Positions 43,322-52,132 of a stretch of DNA of 64,000 nt are shown here, piece after piece. How positions within the stretch are numbered: position 1 is the stretch's first letter; the number at the start of each line of letters is the position of its first letter. The notes beneath the pieces are model-generated. The model did not search any database and was not told the origin of the DNA. It saw only the letters and a program-made list of their open reading frames with translations. The DNA comes from JAPLJM01 sp963708515 (lineage in GTDB: Bacteria > Desulfobacterota > Syntrophia > Syntrophales > Fen-1087). The stretch covers positions 119,570-183,569 of the forward strand of contig CAVPSX010000011.1 in assembly GCA_963708515.1 (NCBI GenBank). Reading direction: 5' to 3'. The translations under genes and the position numbers were made by a program.

Positions 43322-44395
43322 ATGACGGAAGGACAGGCGGCAGAGGCAAAACTTAAAGTGGGCGTCATCATGGGAGGCGTTTCTTCGGAAAAGGAAGTCT
43401 CCCTGGAGAGCGGCAGGAATATTTTCAGCAAACTCGACCGCGGCAAATACGAGCCCATCCCCATTTTCATGGACAGCGAGGCGGCCTTTTGGGAAATCCC
43501 GCTAAAGCTGCTCATGCGCAACAGTACGCGCGACATCGAGGAAGACCTCACCTCCGAGGCGACGCGGATACCCTATGAAACCCTGAAATCGCGCGTGGAC
43601 CTGATCTGCCTGGGCCTGCACGGAAAATACGGCGAAGACGGCTGCATCCAGGGACTGTTCGAGCTGCTGCGCATTCCATATACCGGCTCCGGCGTTCTGG
43701 CCTCGGCCCTGGGAATGGATAAATGGACCGGCCGGAAGATTCTGTCCCTCAGCGGCATCGACGTCCCGCGCACATTGCCGGTTTTCAAGCGGCAGTGGAC
43801 ATCCGGGGCGCGTGCTGCGATCCTGGAGGAGGTCGCTGACAGGATCGGTTTCCCCTGCGTCATCAAGCCCACGCGTGAAGGGTGCAGCACGGCCGTGACC
43901 AAGGTGGTTTCCCCGGATGACATTACGGCGGCCCTCGATGACGCCTTCATCTGGGATGACACCGCCCTGGTGGAGGAATTTCTGGCGGGAATGGAGGTGA
44001 CCTGCGGCGTAATCGGCAATGACCAGCCCCAGGCTCTGGCAACTTCCGAAACCATCCCCACGGCGGCGATTCTGTCACTCGAAGACAAGTTTCTCTACGG
44101 CCAGGGCGAAAACAAGACGCCTGCCCGTCTGCCCGGGGAAACCCTCCGGAAAATTGAGGATGTCGCTGTGATGACCTTCCGGAGTCTCGATCTGAAATGT
44201 TATGCGAGGATCGATATGTTCGTCACCCCGGAAGGACGGGTGGTTGTGCTCGAACCGAATACCCTGCCGGGAATGACGCCCTCCACCGTCCTCTTTCATC
44301 AAGCGGCGGCTGCCGGCATCACCCAGTCGGGTCTGATCGACCGGGTGATTCAGTTCGCCCTGGAGGCGCATGCTCAGAAAAAAGGACCCCTGTAA
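43322..44395 (+). CDS. ddl: D-alanine-D-alanine ligase family protein, paralogue 2
   Basis: A 357-residue ATP-grasp ligase from ATG 43322 (GGAAG 8 bp upstream). The N-terminal VGVIMGGVSSEKEVSLESGR and LHGKYGEDGCIQGLFELL mirror paralogue 1, and the C-terminal LEPNTLPGMTPSTVLFHQAA is canonical. The omega-loop, however, reads ILSLEDKFLYG, lacking the Tyr pair of paralogue 1, so acceptor specificity may differ (for example D-Ala-D-X). This is inference. Its TAA is directly followed by the ATG of mlaE, so it is cotranscribed with the lipid-transport genes. Confidence 0.87.
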   Translation: MTEGQAAEAKLKVGVIMGGVSSEKEVSLESGRNIFSKLDRGKYEPIPIFMDSEAAFWEIPLKLLMRNSTRDIEEDLTSEATRIPYETLKSRVDLICLGLHGKYGEDGCIQGLFELLRIPYTGSGVLASALGMDKWTGRKILSLSGIDVPRTLPVFKRQWTSGARAAILEEVADRIGFPCVIKPTREGCSTAVTKVVSPDDITAALDDAFIWDDTALVEEFLAGMEVTCGVIGNDQPQALATSETIPTAAILSLEDKFLYGQGENKTPARLPGETLRKIEDVAVMTFRSLDLKCYARIDMFVTPEGRVVVLEPNTLPGMTPSTVLFHQAAAAGITQSGLIDRVIQFALEAHAQKKGPL

Positions 44396-45175
44396 ATGAA
44401 GCCCCTTGTTGCAGGCCTCGACACCATCGGCAGAACCGTTATCCATTACGTCGAAGAAACGGGAAGGATTATGCTCCTGTTTTCCTCGATCCTGTTCTGG
44501 ATGTTCCGCCCCCCCATCAAATGGTGGAATATTCTCAAGCAAATGGAATTCGTGGGTGTTAAATCCATTTTTGTCGTCGTCCTGACGGGAACCTTTACCG
44601 GTATGGTCATGACCCTCCAAGGATATCATGGTTTTAGACTGTTCAGCGCCGAAACCATGGTCGGTTCCACGGTGGCGCTGAGCATGACACGCGAACTGGG
44701 GCCGGTGTTGACCTCGCTCATGGTCACGGCGCGCGCCGGATCGGCCATGGCGGCGGAACTGGGAACCATGCGCGTCACCGAACAGATCGATGCCCTGTCT
44801 GTAATGGCCGCCAATCCCATCAAGCACCTGATTGTCCCGCGCGTCATTGCCGGCGTTCTCATGGTTCCCCTGCTGACGGTCATCGCCAATTTCGTCGGGA
44901 TCGCGGGGAGCTTCTTCGTGGGCGTCGAACTCCTGAATATCAATCAGGGCGATTTCGTCAATAATATCTACAAGATGTTGGAGTTAGACGACATTTACAA
45001 CGGCCTCGTCAAGGCCGCCTTTTTCGGTCTGGTTCTGTCGGTCATCGGTTGCTACAAGGGATTCAATACCACCGGCGGCGCGGAAGGCGTGGGCCGGGCC
45101 ACGACGCAGGCCGTGGTGATTTCATCGATTACGATTCTTGTAAGCGACTACTTTCTGACGGCGATTATGTTCTAA
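44396..45175 (+). CDS. mlaE: MlaE-type lipid ABC transporter permease
   Basis: A 259-residue polytopic membrane protein with the MlaE signatures GTFTGMVMTLQGYH, RELGPVLTSLMVTARAGSAMAAELG and MRVTEQIDALSVMAANPI. It forms the inner-membrane channel of the Mla/MCE phospholipid transporter that maintains outer-membrane asymmetry. The start codon directly abuts the preceding ddl stop, with AAAGGA 9 bp upstream. mlaF and mlaD follow. Confidence 0.95.
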   Translation: MKPLVAGLDTIGRTVIHYVEETGRIMLLFSSILFWMFRPPIKWWNILKQMEFVGVKSIFVVVLTGTFTGMVMTLQGYHGFRLFSAETMVGSTVALSMTRELGPVLTSLMVTARAGSAMAAELGTMRVTEQIDALSVMAANPIKHLIVPRVIAGVLMVPLLTVIANFVGIAGSFFVGVELLNINQGDFVNNIYKMLELDDIYNGLVKAAFFGLVLSVIGCYKGFNTTGGAEGVGRATTQAVVISSITILVSDYFLTAIMF

Positions 45176-45202
45176 ATTAAGCGATAAAGATTGTTTTATG
45201 AT

Positions 45203-45949
45203 ATGATTAAGCTTGTGGATATTCATAAATCCTATGGGAAGCAGAAGGTCCTGGACGGCCTGAGCCTGACCATCGAAGCGGGCAAGACCACCGTGATCAT
45301 CGGACGTAGCGGCGGTGGAAAAAGTGTCCTGCTGAAACACATCATCGGCCTGATCAAGCCGGACAGCGGTCACGTGCTGATTGATCAGAGTGATATCACC
45401 CGGCTCTCTGAAAAAGACCTCAATGAGGTGCGTAAAAAGTTCGGCATGCTCTTTCAGGAGGCGGCACTTTTCGATTCCATGACGGTGGGTGAAAACGTGG
45501 CTTTCCCGCTGCGGGAACAAACTGAGTTGAAGGATGAGGAAATCAGGCATATCGTGGCGGATCGTCTCCGAGCCGTCGGTTTATCCGGGGTGGAGGGGAA
45601 AATGCCTTCCGAACTCAGCGGCGGCATGCGCAAGCGCGTCGGCCTGGCGCGTGCAATCGCCTTACACCCGCAGATCGTGCTCTTTGACGAGCCGACGACG
45701 GGGTTGGACCCGATCATGACGGAAGCCATCAATCAGCTCATCATCGACACGCAGAAAAACTTCAACCTGACCTGTGTGGTAATCAGCCATGATATTCAAT
45801 CCATTTTCCGCATTGGCCATAAAATTGCCATGCTCTACGAAGGACAGATCATCGCATACGGCACGCCGGATGAGATCCGGGCATCGGACAATCCCGTGAT
45901 GAAACAGTTTCTATCCGGAAGCGTGGACGGACCGATTCAAGTTTTATAA
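45203..45949 (+). CDS. mlaF: MlaF-type lipid ABC transporter ATP-binding protein
   Basis: A 248-residue ATPase starting at ATG 45203 (MIKLVDIHKSYGKQKVLDGL); a TTG at 45191 is an alternative. Walker A GRSGGGKSVLLK, signature LSGGMRKRVGLARAIA, Walker B IVLFDEPTTGLDP, switch His in VVISHDIQS. FPLREQTELKDEEI is typical of the MCE-system ATPase. It energises MlaE for lipid transport between membranes. Confidence 0.95.
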   Translation: MIKLVDIHKSYGKQKVLDGLSLTIEAGKTTVIIGRSGGGKSVLLKHIIGLIKPDSGHVLIDQSDITRLSEKDLNEVRKKFGMLFQEAALFDSMTVGENVAFPLREQTELKDEEIRHIVADRLRAVGLSGVEGKMPSELSGGMRKRVGLARAIALHPQIVLFDEPTTGLDPIMTEAINQLIIDTQKNFNLTCVVISHDIQSIFRIGHKIAMLYEGQIIAYGTPDEIRASDNPVMKQFLSGSVDGPIQVL

Positions 45950-45968
45950 AAGGGGACAAGGAGAAAAA

Positions 45969-47450
45969 ATGGGTACCATCGCAACAGAGGCAAAAGTCGG
46001 CCTGTTTATTCTCATCGCCATGCTGATTTTGGGATATATGACCATGCAGGTGGGTCAGAGGGGATTCGGCATGAAAAAGGGCTACCATGTCGATGTCGTA
46101 TTTGACAATGCTGCCGGCCTGAACAAGTACTCGTCCGTGCAGATTGCCGGTGTGGAAGTGGGCCGCGTGGATGATATCCTGCTGAAGGACGGCAAGGCCC
46201 TGGTCCGATTACAGATCATTCCCACGGTGATCCTGGAGAAGGACGTCGTCGCTTCAATCAAGACACGCGGCGTTCTGGGGGACAAGTATATCGAAATCAC
46301 TCCGGGTACGCGTGGGATGGCTGCCCTGGAACCGGGCGAACAGATTCAGAAAGTACAACGCCAGGCCGACATCGACCGTCTTCTCCATCAGATCGGCGCG
46401 ATTGCCGACGACATCAAAACAGTCTCCGGCACGCTCAGCAATGTCCTGGGCGGCCAGGCCGGCCAGGAGAGCATCGGCGGCATCCTCGAAAACATGCAGA
46501 TGCTGACAAAGAATATCAACAATCTGGTAGTCAGCAATGAGGCGACCATTCGCAGCATGCTGCTCAACGCCCAGGAACTGACAACCAATCTGAACCGGGT
46601 GGTGGTGAAAAATGACGACAAGGTCGGTGAAATGATCGACAGCCTGCGCGGCGCCTCCAAAGAAATGGAGAAAACCTTTGCTTCATTCAGCCAGATTGCC
46701 GATGAGGTAAAACGAGGGGAAGGCACCCTCGGACAGCTCATGAAGGACGATACCACGATCACCAATCTGAACAAGACCCTTGCATCACTGCAGGAGGTGA
46801 GCGACAAAATCAACCAGGGCAAAGGCACCCTGGGAAAGCTCGTCAATGAAGAAGAAACCGTCAACAACCTGAACGAGAGCCTTTCCGGCATCAACCGCTA
46901 CGTCAACAAGGCCGAGCAATTCCGTACCTTTCTGGGTTACCGGGGCGAATACCTCTGGAACACAAGCAATTTCAAAAGCTATCTGGACATCAAAATTCAG
47001 CCCAAGCAGGATCAGTTCTATCTTCTGGGCCTGGTGAGCGATCCCCGGGGCCGGCTGACCGTTCGGGAGTCCACCACGAACGGCGTCATGACAAAGACGG
47101 AAGAATGGGACAAGAACGGCCTGCTATTCAACGCCCAGATCGGCAAACGTTTCCGGAACGTGGTCCTGCGGGGCGGCATTCTGGAATCCACAGGTGGAGT
47201 CGGCGTGGACTACATGGCCCTCAACGACCGGCTGAAACTAACCTTTGAAGCATTTGATTTCTCTTCAAGCCGTAACGCCCACCTTAAGGGGTACGCTGAT
47301 ATTCAGTTATTCAAGTATCTCTACCTGACAGGCGGATGGGATGACTTTATCAGCAACCAGGGGAACAGTTCCGGCTTTGTGGGCCTTTCTATCCGCTTTG
47401 AAGACGACGATCTGAAATACCTGCTCACATCGACGCCGATCCCGAAATAG
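45969..47450 (+). CDS. mlaD: MlaD-type MCE-domain protein
   Basis: A 493-residue protein with one N-terminal membrane anchor (about residues 9-28) and an MCE domain (about 36-120; VDVVFDNAAGLNKYSSVQIA, GVLGDKYIEITPG). A long coiled-coil-like helical middle (about 130-320) with repeated 'GEGTLGQLMKDD/GKGTLGKLVNEE' units follows, then a C-terminal beta-rich region (about 330-493) resembling an outer-membrane-protein-like tail. This is the long delta-proteobacterial form. It would bridge the periplasm and deliver lipids with MlaE and MlaF. AAGGAG lies 6-8 bp upstream. Confidence 0.92.
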   Translation: MGTIATEAKVGLFILIAMLILGYMTMQVGQRGFGMKKGYHVDVVFDNAAGLNKYSSVQIAGVEVGRVDDILLKDGKALVRLQIIPTVILEKDVVASIKTRGVLGDKYIEITPGTRGMAALEPGEQIQKVQRQADIDRLLHQIGAIADDIKTVSGTLSNVLGGQAGQESIGGILENMQMLTKNINNLVVSNEATIRSMLLNAQELTTNLNRVVVKNDDKVGEMIDSLRGASKEMEKTFASFSQIADEVKRGEGTLGQLMKDDTTITNLNKTLASLQEVSDKINQGKGTLGKLVNEEETVNNLNESLSGINRYVNKAEQFRTFLGYRGEYLWNTSNFKSYLDIKIQPKQDQFYLLGLVSDPRGRLTVRESTTNGVMTKTEEWDKNGLLFNAQIGKRFRNVVLRGGILESTGGVGVDYMALNDRLKLTFEAFDFSSSRNAHLKGYADIQLFKYLYLTGGWDDFISNQGNSSGFVGLSIRFEDDDLKYLLTSTPIPK

Positions 47451-47598
47451 AGGTTTCATCTTCCCCTCCGGCTATTCTGCTGTCTACGGCGGTGCTTGAA
47501 AAATGCAACCTTTCCAATAAGAAATAAACTCGGACATCCTTCAATGGAAACAGATAAATAGCCATGGAAAGCAAGTCTGCACAGTCAAAAAAATGGAC

Positions 47599-47628
47599 TT
47601 GACAATGGGGAACCAATTCTTATATTAG
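47599..47628 (+). promoter_or_regulatory. Candidate promoter of the HEXXH protein gene
   Basis: TTGACA at 47599-47604, an 18-bp spacer, and TATTAG at 47623-47628, about 20 bp before the GTG start. Confidence 0.55.
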
Positions 47629-47647
47629 CTGCGCGTCCGGGTCAACC

Positions 47648-48202
47648 GTGCCGAAAGAGAGGAGATCTCCCTGGGTCATGTATTTCAATGCTTCACAGAT
47701 GTCCCTTGCGGAGAACGCCTTCCAGCACGCTGAAAAGCTCGCGGGACGTTATTTCCGGATCAGTCCGGAAGCGATGAAGGCTCATCGCTATGATATCAGA
47801 ACGCTGGCCTTTCTGGATCAGCACGAGGTCAGCAGCCAGGCATTTGCGCATTTATGCAAGTATCACTACCAACAGGGTGATAAAACAGACCCGGAGCAGG
47901 GAATTCATTTTTACCGGATCTGCCTGCAGGATAACCGGATATTAGATGCGGTGGACCGAGCCGGGCCTTTTATAAAGCTGAACCCCCTGCTGCTGTATAT
48001 TGCCGCTCATGAACTGGTGCACGTGATCCGATTTGATAGCGGATATATTGATTTTGACGCGCCGGTGGCGGAGAAGCAGCGGGAAGAGGAAAAAGTTCAC
48101 GAGATCACCCGGGACATGCTGCACAGCCTGGGCGCCCCGGAGATGAATCTCGTCGTGGAGTGTTTCAGCGGCCGTTATCAGATCGGCGATTTATATCAGT
48201 AA
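47648..48202 (+). CDS. HEXXH-motif zinc-metalloprotease-like protein
   Basis: A 184-residue soluble protein from GTG 47648, or ATG 47678 (MYFNASQ). The key feature is AAHELVHVIRFDSG (about residue 120), a textbook HExxH zinc site with a downstream acidic cluster (EKQREEEKVHEIT) that might supply the third ligand. I do not know a named family. It has its own promoter and is followed 36 bp later by an FmdB-type zinc-ribbon gene ending at a strong terminator, so the two form a small zinc-related unit. Confidence 0.65.
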   Translation: MPKERRSPWVMYFNASQMSLAENAFQHAEKLAGRYFRISPEAMKAHRYDIRTLAFLDQHEVSSQAFAHLCKYHYQQGDKTDPEQGIHFYRICLQDNRILDAVDRAGPFIKLNPLLLYIAAHELVHVIRFDSGYIDFDAPVAEKQREEEKVHEITRDMLHSLGAPEMNLVVECFSGRYQIGDLYQ

Positions 48203-48238
48203 CAGCATAAATGAAAAGCGCTTGGAGGTAAACAGGTC

Positions 48239-48535
48239 ATGCCCATTTACGAGTACAAATGCAAGAAATGTGGGAAGGAATACGAGATATTCCAAAGGAT
48301 TACGGATCCTGCACGGACATCCTGCAAATTTTGCAAGGGACCCGCACGGAAACTCATATCCAGAACAACCTTCCATTTGAGGGGTTCCGGCTGGTACGCT
48401 ACGGACTACGGTGGAAAGAAAGCGCCGGCCAGTGAAACAACGCATGAAGATAAATCAGCCGCCGCTTCGACGAGCGATCCCGCCCCCGATACAACCGTTA
48501 AGTCACCCAACACAACAGCAGAAAGTGGCGATTAA
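48239..48535 (+). CDS. FmdB-family zinc-ribbon protein
   Basis: A 98-residue protein with the FmdB regulatory domain: MPIYEYKCKKCGKEYEIFQ, CKFCKGPARKLIS, and the FHLRGSGWYATDYG tail. Four cysteines form a zinc ribbon. The last 35 residues are Ser/Thr/Ala-rich and disordered. GGAGG lies about 11 bp upstream. Members are linked to formamidase/formylmethanofuran dehydrogenase operons in name only; real function uncertain. Confidence 0.9.
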   Translation: MPIYEYKCKKCGKEYEIFQRITDPARTSCKFCKGPARKLISRTTFHLRGSGWYATDYGGKKAPASETTHEDKSAAASTSDPAPDTTVKSPNTTAESGD

Positions 48536-48567
48536 TAACATTCTTTTGAACTGCGATGGTCCAGATG

Positions 48568-48602
48568 GAGGCGGATTCCCCAACGGGAATCCGCCTCTTT
48601 TT
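48568..48602 (+). terminator. Rho-independent terminator after the fmdB-like gene
   Basis: A perfect 13-bp stem GAGGCGGATTCCC / GGGAATCCGCCTC around the loop CAAC, followed by five T. It ends the mla-side transcription unit before the convergent acyltransferase gene. Confidence 0.92.
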
Positions 48603-48731
48603 CATCTCATAATGCACCAGCCGGCGCGAACAGCATCGGTCACCTGTCCCTGCTGTCAGAGCAGGGTATGATGTCGTTTTCATTCATGTTGGTCGTCGAA
48701 AAAAAGGAACGGTAACCATTGAGAAAAAGCA

Positions 48732-49397
48732 TTACTTGAAATCGTTGTCTGATGACTCATACCCCCTGATCATCTGGGTTTCAACCTGCTGACGGATCTG
48801 CTCAAACTCATTTTCATCCAGCTCAGCAGGCACGACCGTCAGTTCTCTGCCAAAGCGCAGCAGCACCCTGCTGAAGGGTTTAGGCACCATGAAACGGTCC
48901 CAACTGCTGAATATCCAGGGATTTTCATAGGAGACACACGCCGGACAGATCGCCGCCCCCGTCCGCTGCGCCAGGGTGATCAGACCCGGTTTGACCACCC
49001 TCGGCGGCCCGAGCGGGCCATCGACAATGTGACCGCCCACCCGGTCCTGTATCAGGGCATCCGCCATCTGCCGCAGGGCTTCCTTTCCGCCCAGACTGCT
49101 GGAACCGCGGATCGCCCGCCAACCAATATGCGCCACGACGCCGGAGACAAAATCGCCGTCCCGACTGCGGCTGATCATGATGCAGTGGGGAAACCCATAG
49201 ATGCGGGGGATAAAAAAGCCGCCGAAGAAACGCTGGTGCCAACTGGCAAAAACAACCCTGCCCCCCGTTTCGAGATGCCGCCGGAACACCTCGTCATTTT
49301 CCACGCGCAGCCGCAGAGTCTTCGCATACAGGCTCAGCATCCAATAGGCGGGCAGAATGGATTTTTTCAGCAGGGCAAACTTCGTTTCTTTTTTCAT
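48732..49397 (-). CDS. DUF374 lysophospholipid acyltransferase-like protein
   Basis: A 221-residue protein. VVFASWHQRFFGGFFIPR carries the catalytic-type His, ISRSRDGDFVSGVVAHIGW and RAIRGSSSLGGKEALRQMAD follow, and VDGPLGPPRVVKPGLITLAQ is the DUF374 hallmark. Related proteins transfer acyl or 3-deoxy-octulosonate units in lipid A-type membranes. A hydrophobic N-terminus (about residues 14-26) suggests membrane association. It lies 13 bp downstream of the DHH phosphoesterase gene, probably in one operon. Confidence 0.85.
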   Translation of the reverse strand: MKKETKFALLKKSILPAYWMLSLYAKTLRLRVENDEVFRRHLETGGRVVFASWHQRFFGGFFIPRIYGFPHCIMISRSRDGDFVSGVVAHIGWRAIRGSSSLGGKEALRQMADALIQDRVGGHIVDGPLGPPRVVKPGLITLAQRTGAAICPACVSYENPWIFSSWDRFMVPKPFSRVLLRFGRELTVVPAELDENEFEQIRQQVETQMIRGYESSDNDFK

Positions 49398-49410
49398 CGA
49401 AAGGAAGGAA

Positions 49411-50478
49411 TCAGGACTTGTTGTTATTCGTCCGGTTCAGGGCTTTGCGCTTCCGGTGGAGGCGCTGGACCAGAAACTGATCGATGGTCTCCTGGGAAAA
49501 ATCATCGTGCAGAGGTTCTTTGAGGGCTTCCAAAGAGATTTCCACCCGTGCCGCACTTTTATGACCTCCCGCGGTCCCGTAGCCGCCGAAGGCCTTGATG
49601 GCAATGGCGCCGCAATCCTGCCGGTAGCCGTCGCCCCTGAAAACGATAATGAGTCGATCTCTGACCACGCCGGCGATGACCACATAGTATATATCGACCA
49701 GCCGCAGAAAAAAGTCGGCCACCTGGACGCAGGTATCGGCGCTTTCCACCTTCCCCAGATAGCAGACGATCCGGTCACGGTAACGCCGCTTGTGGTGAAA
49801 GGCAAAGTCGTAATACTTGAGAAAACGCTGCGGAATCTGATTCAACTCAATGCGCCGGATCAACTCGCGGTTGGCACGGGAATAGGCGAGATAATAGGCG
49901 CTGATGTCTTCAAGGATGGAGCCCCGCTCAAAATTATTGGTATCTGTTTTAATGCCGTAATAAAGGGCCGTATAGAGTTTTTTCGGGATCTTGACCTTGG
50001 CCGCAAGGAGGTACTCCATCATGATGGTTGATACGGACCCATAGGTGGGCCGGATGTCGGCCATTTCGGCGTGCCAGACGGTGGCGCAAGGATGGTGGTC
50101 CAGAACGATCTGCGGTTTAATGTGAATGTTTTCAAGAAGTTGTCCAAAAAATGTGGGCTGCGCGTCCACGAGGGCGATCAGGTCGTACTGGCTCAGATTA
50201 TTCTTGTTCAGGAGCTGAATATCCAGCCTCATCGCCCGGATGAATTCCCGGTTCTGCTGACGGGCCACGGGCTCTGTGGAGAAAAAGGTGCACTTGCTGA
50301 TTCCGGCTGCCTGCTTCAATATTTCCCTGAGCGCCATGGCTGAGGCGACGGCGTCAGGGTCGGGACTACCGTACATCAGAATGGCCAGAGACTCCTTGCC
50401 CCTGGCCATGGCTTTCAGTTTGAAGACGTTGAGAGCTGTTTCCTCTTTCGCGACAAGAAGTGATTTAATGCGCTTCAT
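49411..50478 (-). CDS. DHH-family phosphoesterase (NrnA-like)
   Basis: A 355-residue protein. MYGSPDPDAVASAMAL supplies metal-binding Asp residues, ALVDAQPTFFG and QIVLDHHPCATVW are the DHH motif, and the C-terminal GGYGTAGGHKSAARVEI is the DHHA1 domain. Such enzymes hydrolyse nano-RNA, pAp or cyclic-dinucleotide-derived pNpN. The second Asp in the first motif (PDPDA rather than DxDA) is a small deviation. It precedes the DUF374 gene. Confidence 0.88.
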   Translation of the reverse strand: MKRIKSLLVAKEETALNVFKLKAMARGKESLAILMYGSPDPDAVASAMALREILKQAAGISKCTFFSTEPVARQQNREFIRAMRLDIQLLNKNNLSQYDLIALVDAQPTFFGQLLENIHIKPQIVLDHHPCATVWHAEMADIRPTYGSVSTIMMEYLLAAKVKIPKKLYTALYYGIKTDTNNFERGSILEDISAYYLAYSRANRELIRRIELNQIPQRFLKYYDFAFHHKRRYRDRIVCYLGKVESADTCVQVADFFLRLVDIYYVVIAGVVRDRLIIVFRGDGYRQDCGAIAIKAFGGYGTAGGHKSAARVEISLEALKEPLHDDFSQETIDQFLVQRLHRKRKALNRTNNNKS

Positions 50479-50630
50479 GAAATATAATTTTCCTGGTTAT
50501 ACCTGTTTTACCTGAGCAAGAACAGACCCTCATGTACCATGATTGGGGTCGATGCTCAGGCGCTTTATCCGCACGGGCGAATTTCTATCAGAAAGAATCC
50601 ACCATTTCAACAATCATTATGTGAGAGCTT
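50479..50630. other. Upstream region of the DHH gene
   Basis: About 150 bp between the DHH start and the repeat; no gene or clear promoter recognised. Confidence 0.4.
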
Positions 50631-50809
50631 TCATAACCGGTGAAAAATGGTTCACAAGCGGCGAATGAAAGATTTTTCGTTGATGGGGACACGACTCTGT
50701 CAAGCCCCCTCCCCATGACTAATTTATTGATTTCAAAAATATTTTAGCCGTATAATATTCCAAGCGAAAAAGATTTTGAGCCGCGGTGAAGCCATTTTTC
50801 ACCGGTCTC
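50631..50809 (+). repeat. MITE-like dispersed repeat, copy 4
   Basis: The left end TCATAACCGGTGAAAAATGG and right end AAAAAGATTTTGAGCCGCGG then ACCGGTCTC are nearly perfect inverted repeats. The central palindrome is partly broken (GGGGACACGACTCTGTCAAG then CCCCCTCCCC), the same defect as copy 5, so copies 4 and 5 are closest kin. Its right end is 14 bp from the selD stop. Confidence 0.85.
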
Positions 50810-50822
50810 CATGGATGATTTC

Positions 50823-51875
50823 CTATAGCAATTGAATTCTGCCTGCCGGCTCTGCTACAATTTCACCGACAACGGCTGCAGCGGATAGACCCTGAGCGTG
50901 CAGTTTCACCGCCAGCCCCTCTGCCTGATCCGCAGCCAGGGCAATCAGCAGCCCTCCAGCCGTCTGCGGGTCAAACAATATATCTACGAGCCAATCCGGG
51001 AAACCGGTCGTTCGATCGATCATGGATATACGAAAGTTCCTGTTCCGGTGCAATCCGGCCGGAACGATTCCATCCTCCACCAAATCACGGATTTCCGGGA
51101 AAAAAGGCACGGCGGCCGCGTTGATCCTTATGCCCACACCGCTGTCCGCTACCATTTCACAGGCATGACCGAGGAAACCAAAGCCGGTAACATCGGTGCA
51201 GGCATGTACGTCGGGGGTCGCCGTCATGAGTTCCGCAGCGGTTTTATTCAGAGTAGTCATACATCGGATTGATTTTGCCAGCAGTTCTTCACCGGCGATG
51301 CCCGCCTTGACGGCCGTGCTCGTAATCCCGGTACCGATCGGTTTCGTCAGGATCAATCGGTCGCCCACCCGGGCGCCCCTGTTTTTCAGGACCTTATCCG
51401 GGTGGACGATGCCGGTTACGGACAGGCCGTATTTCAACTCGTCGTCTTCCACGCTGTGCCCGCCCACCAGGAGTACACCGGCTTCGCGCATCTTGTTGAG
51501 TCCCCCCAGGAGGATCTGCTGGAGGATCGCAATATCCATTCTTTTAACGGGGAAACAGACGATATTCATGGCCGTAAGGGGCTGTCCGCCCATGGCATAA
51601 ACGTCGGATAGGGCGTTGACGGCCGCCACCTGGCCGAAGGTATAGGGATCGTCGACGATGGGGGTGAAAAAATCCACCGTTTGGACAATGGCAAGATTGT
51701 CCGTCAGGCGATAAACTCCGGCGTCCTCGGCATGTTCCATCCCCGCGATCAGGTTGGGATGCGAGATAAGCGGCAACGCTTGCAAGGCCTTGTACAGGTC
51801 CTCCGGACCCATTTTACACGCTCAGCCGGCGCCGTGGACGGTTTCCGTCAACCGGATTCTTGTTGGCTCGGTCAT
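50823..51875 (-). CDS. selD: Selenide, water dikinase (selenophosphate synthetase), selenoprotein (in-frame TGA = Sec18)
   Basis: From ATG 51875 the frame reads MTEPTRIRLTETVHGAG, then TGA at 51824-51822, then ACKMGPEDLYKALQALPL and on to the stop. The TGA replaces the Cys of the SelD active-site loop (GCxCK), a position known to hold Sec in many SelD proteins. The product is 350 residues, with TVDFFTPIVDDPYTFGQVAA, GGHSVEDDELKYGLSVTGIV and DVTGFGFLGHACEM typical of SelD. It makes monoselenophosphate from selenide and ATP for Sec-tRNA. A hairpin fitting a SECIS follows the TGA. A caller that treats TGA as stop would start at 51812 and lose the active site. Confidence 0.95.
51791..51818 (-). 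promoter_or_regulatory. Candidate SECIS hairpin in selD
   Basis: Three bases after the TGA: TGTA-AAAT-GGGTCC-GGA-GGACCT-G-TACA, a six-pair upper stem (one G-U) capped by GGA and a four-pair lower stem. This is a compact hairpin of the kind bound by SelB. Confidence 0.65.
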
Positions 51876-52132
51876 GGTGAGTAAACGTGATCCTCATTAT
51901 TATGTTTCTTCATTGCAGGGTCTGTCCGGCAACCGCCGTAAAACGGCATTCTGCTTATTGTTTGCTTTGCACCATTTGTCAAACTTTTTTTTGCCACAAG
52001 CATCTCGCACCTTCCACGAAAAGGGCTCCTGATTTGAAGGGGCTCTGCTTCATCCTTTTCTTCATTGATTATGATAAGTTGATATGTTATTGGAAGCGGC
52101 AGTGACAAAATAGGGATGAAACTATATCAGAT

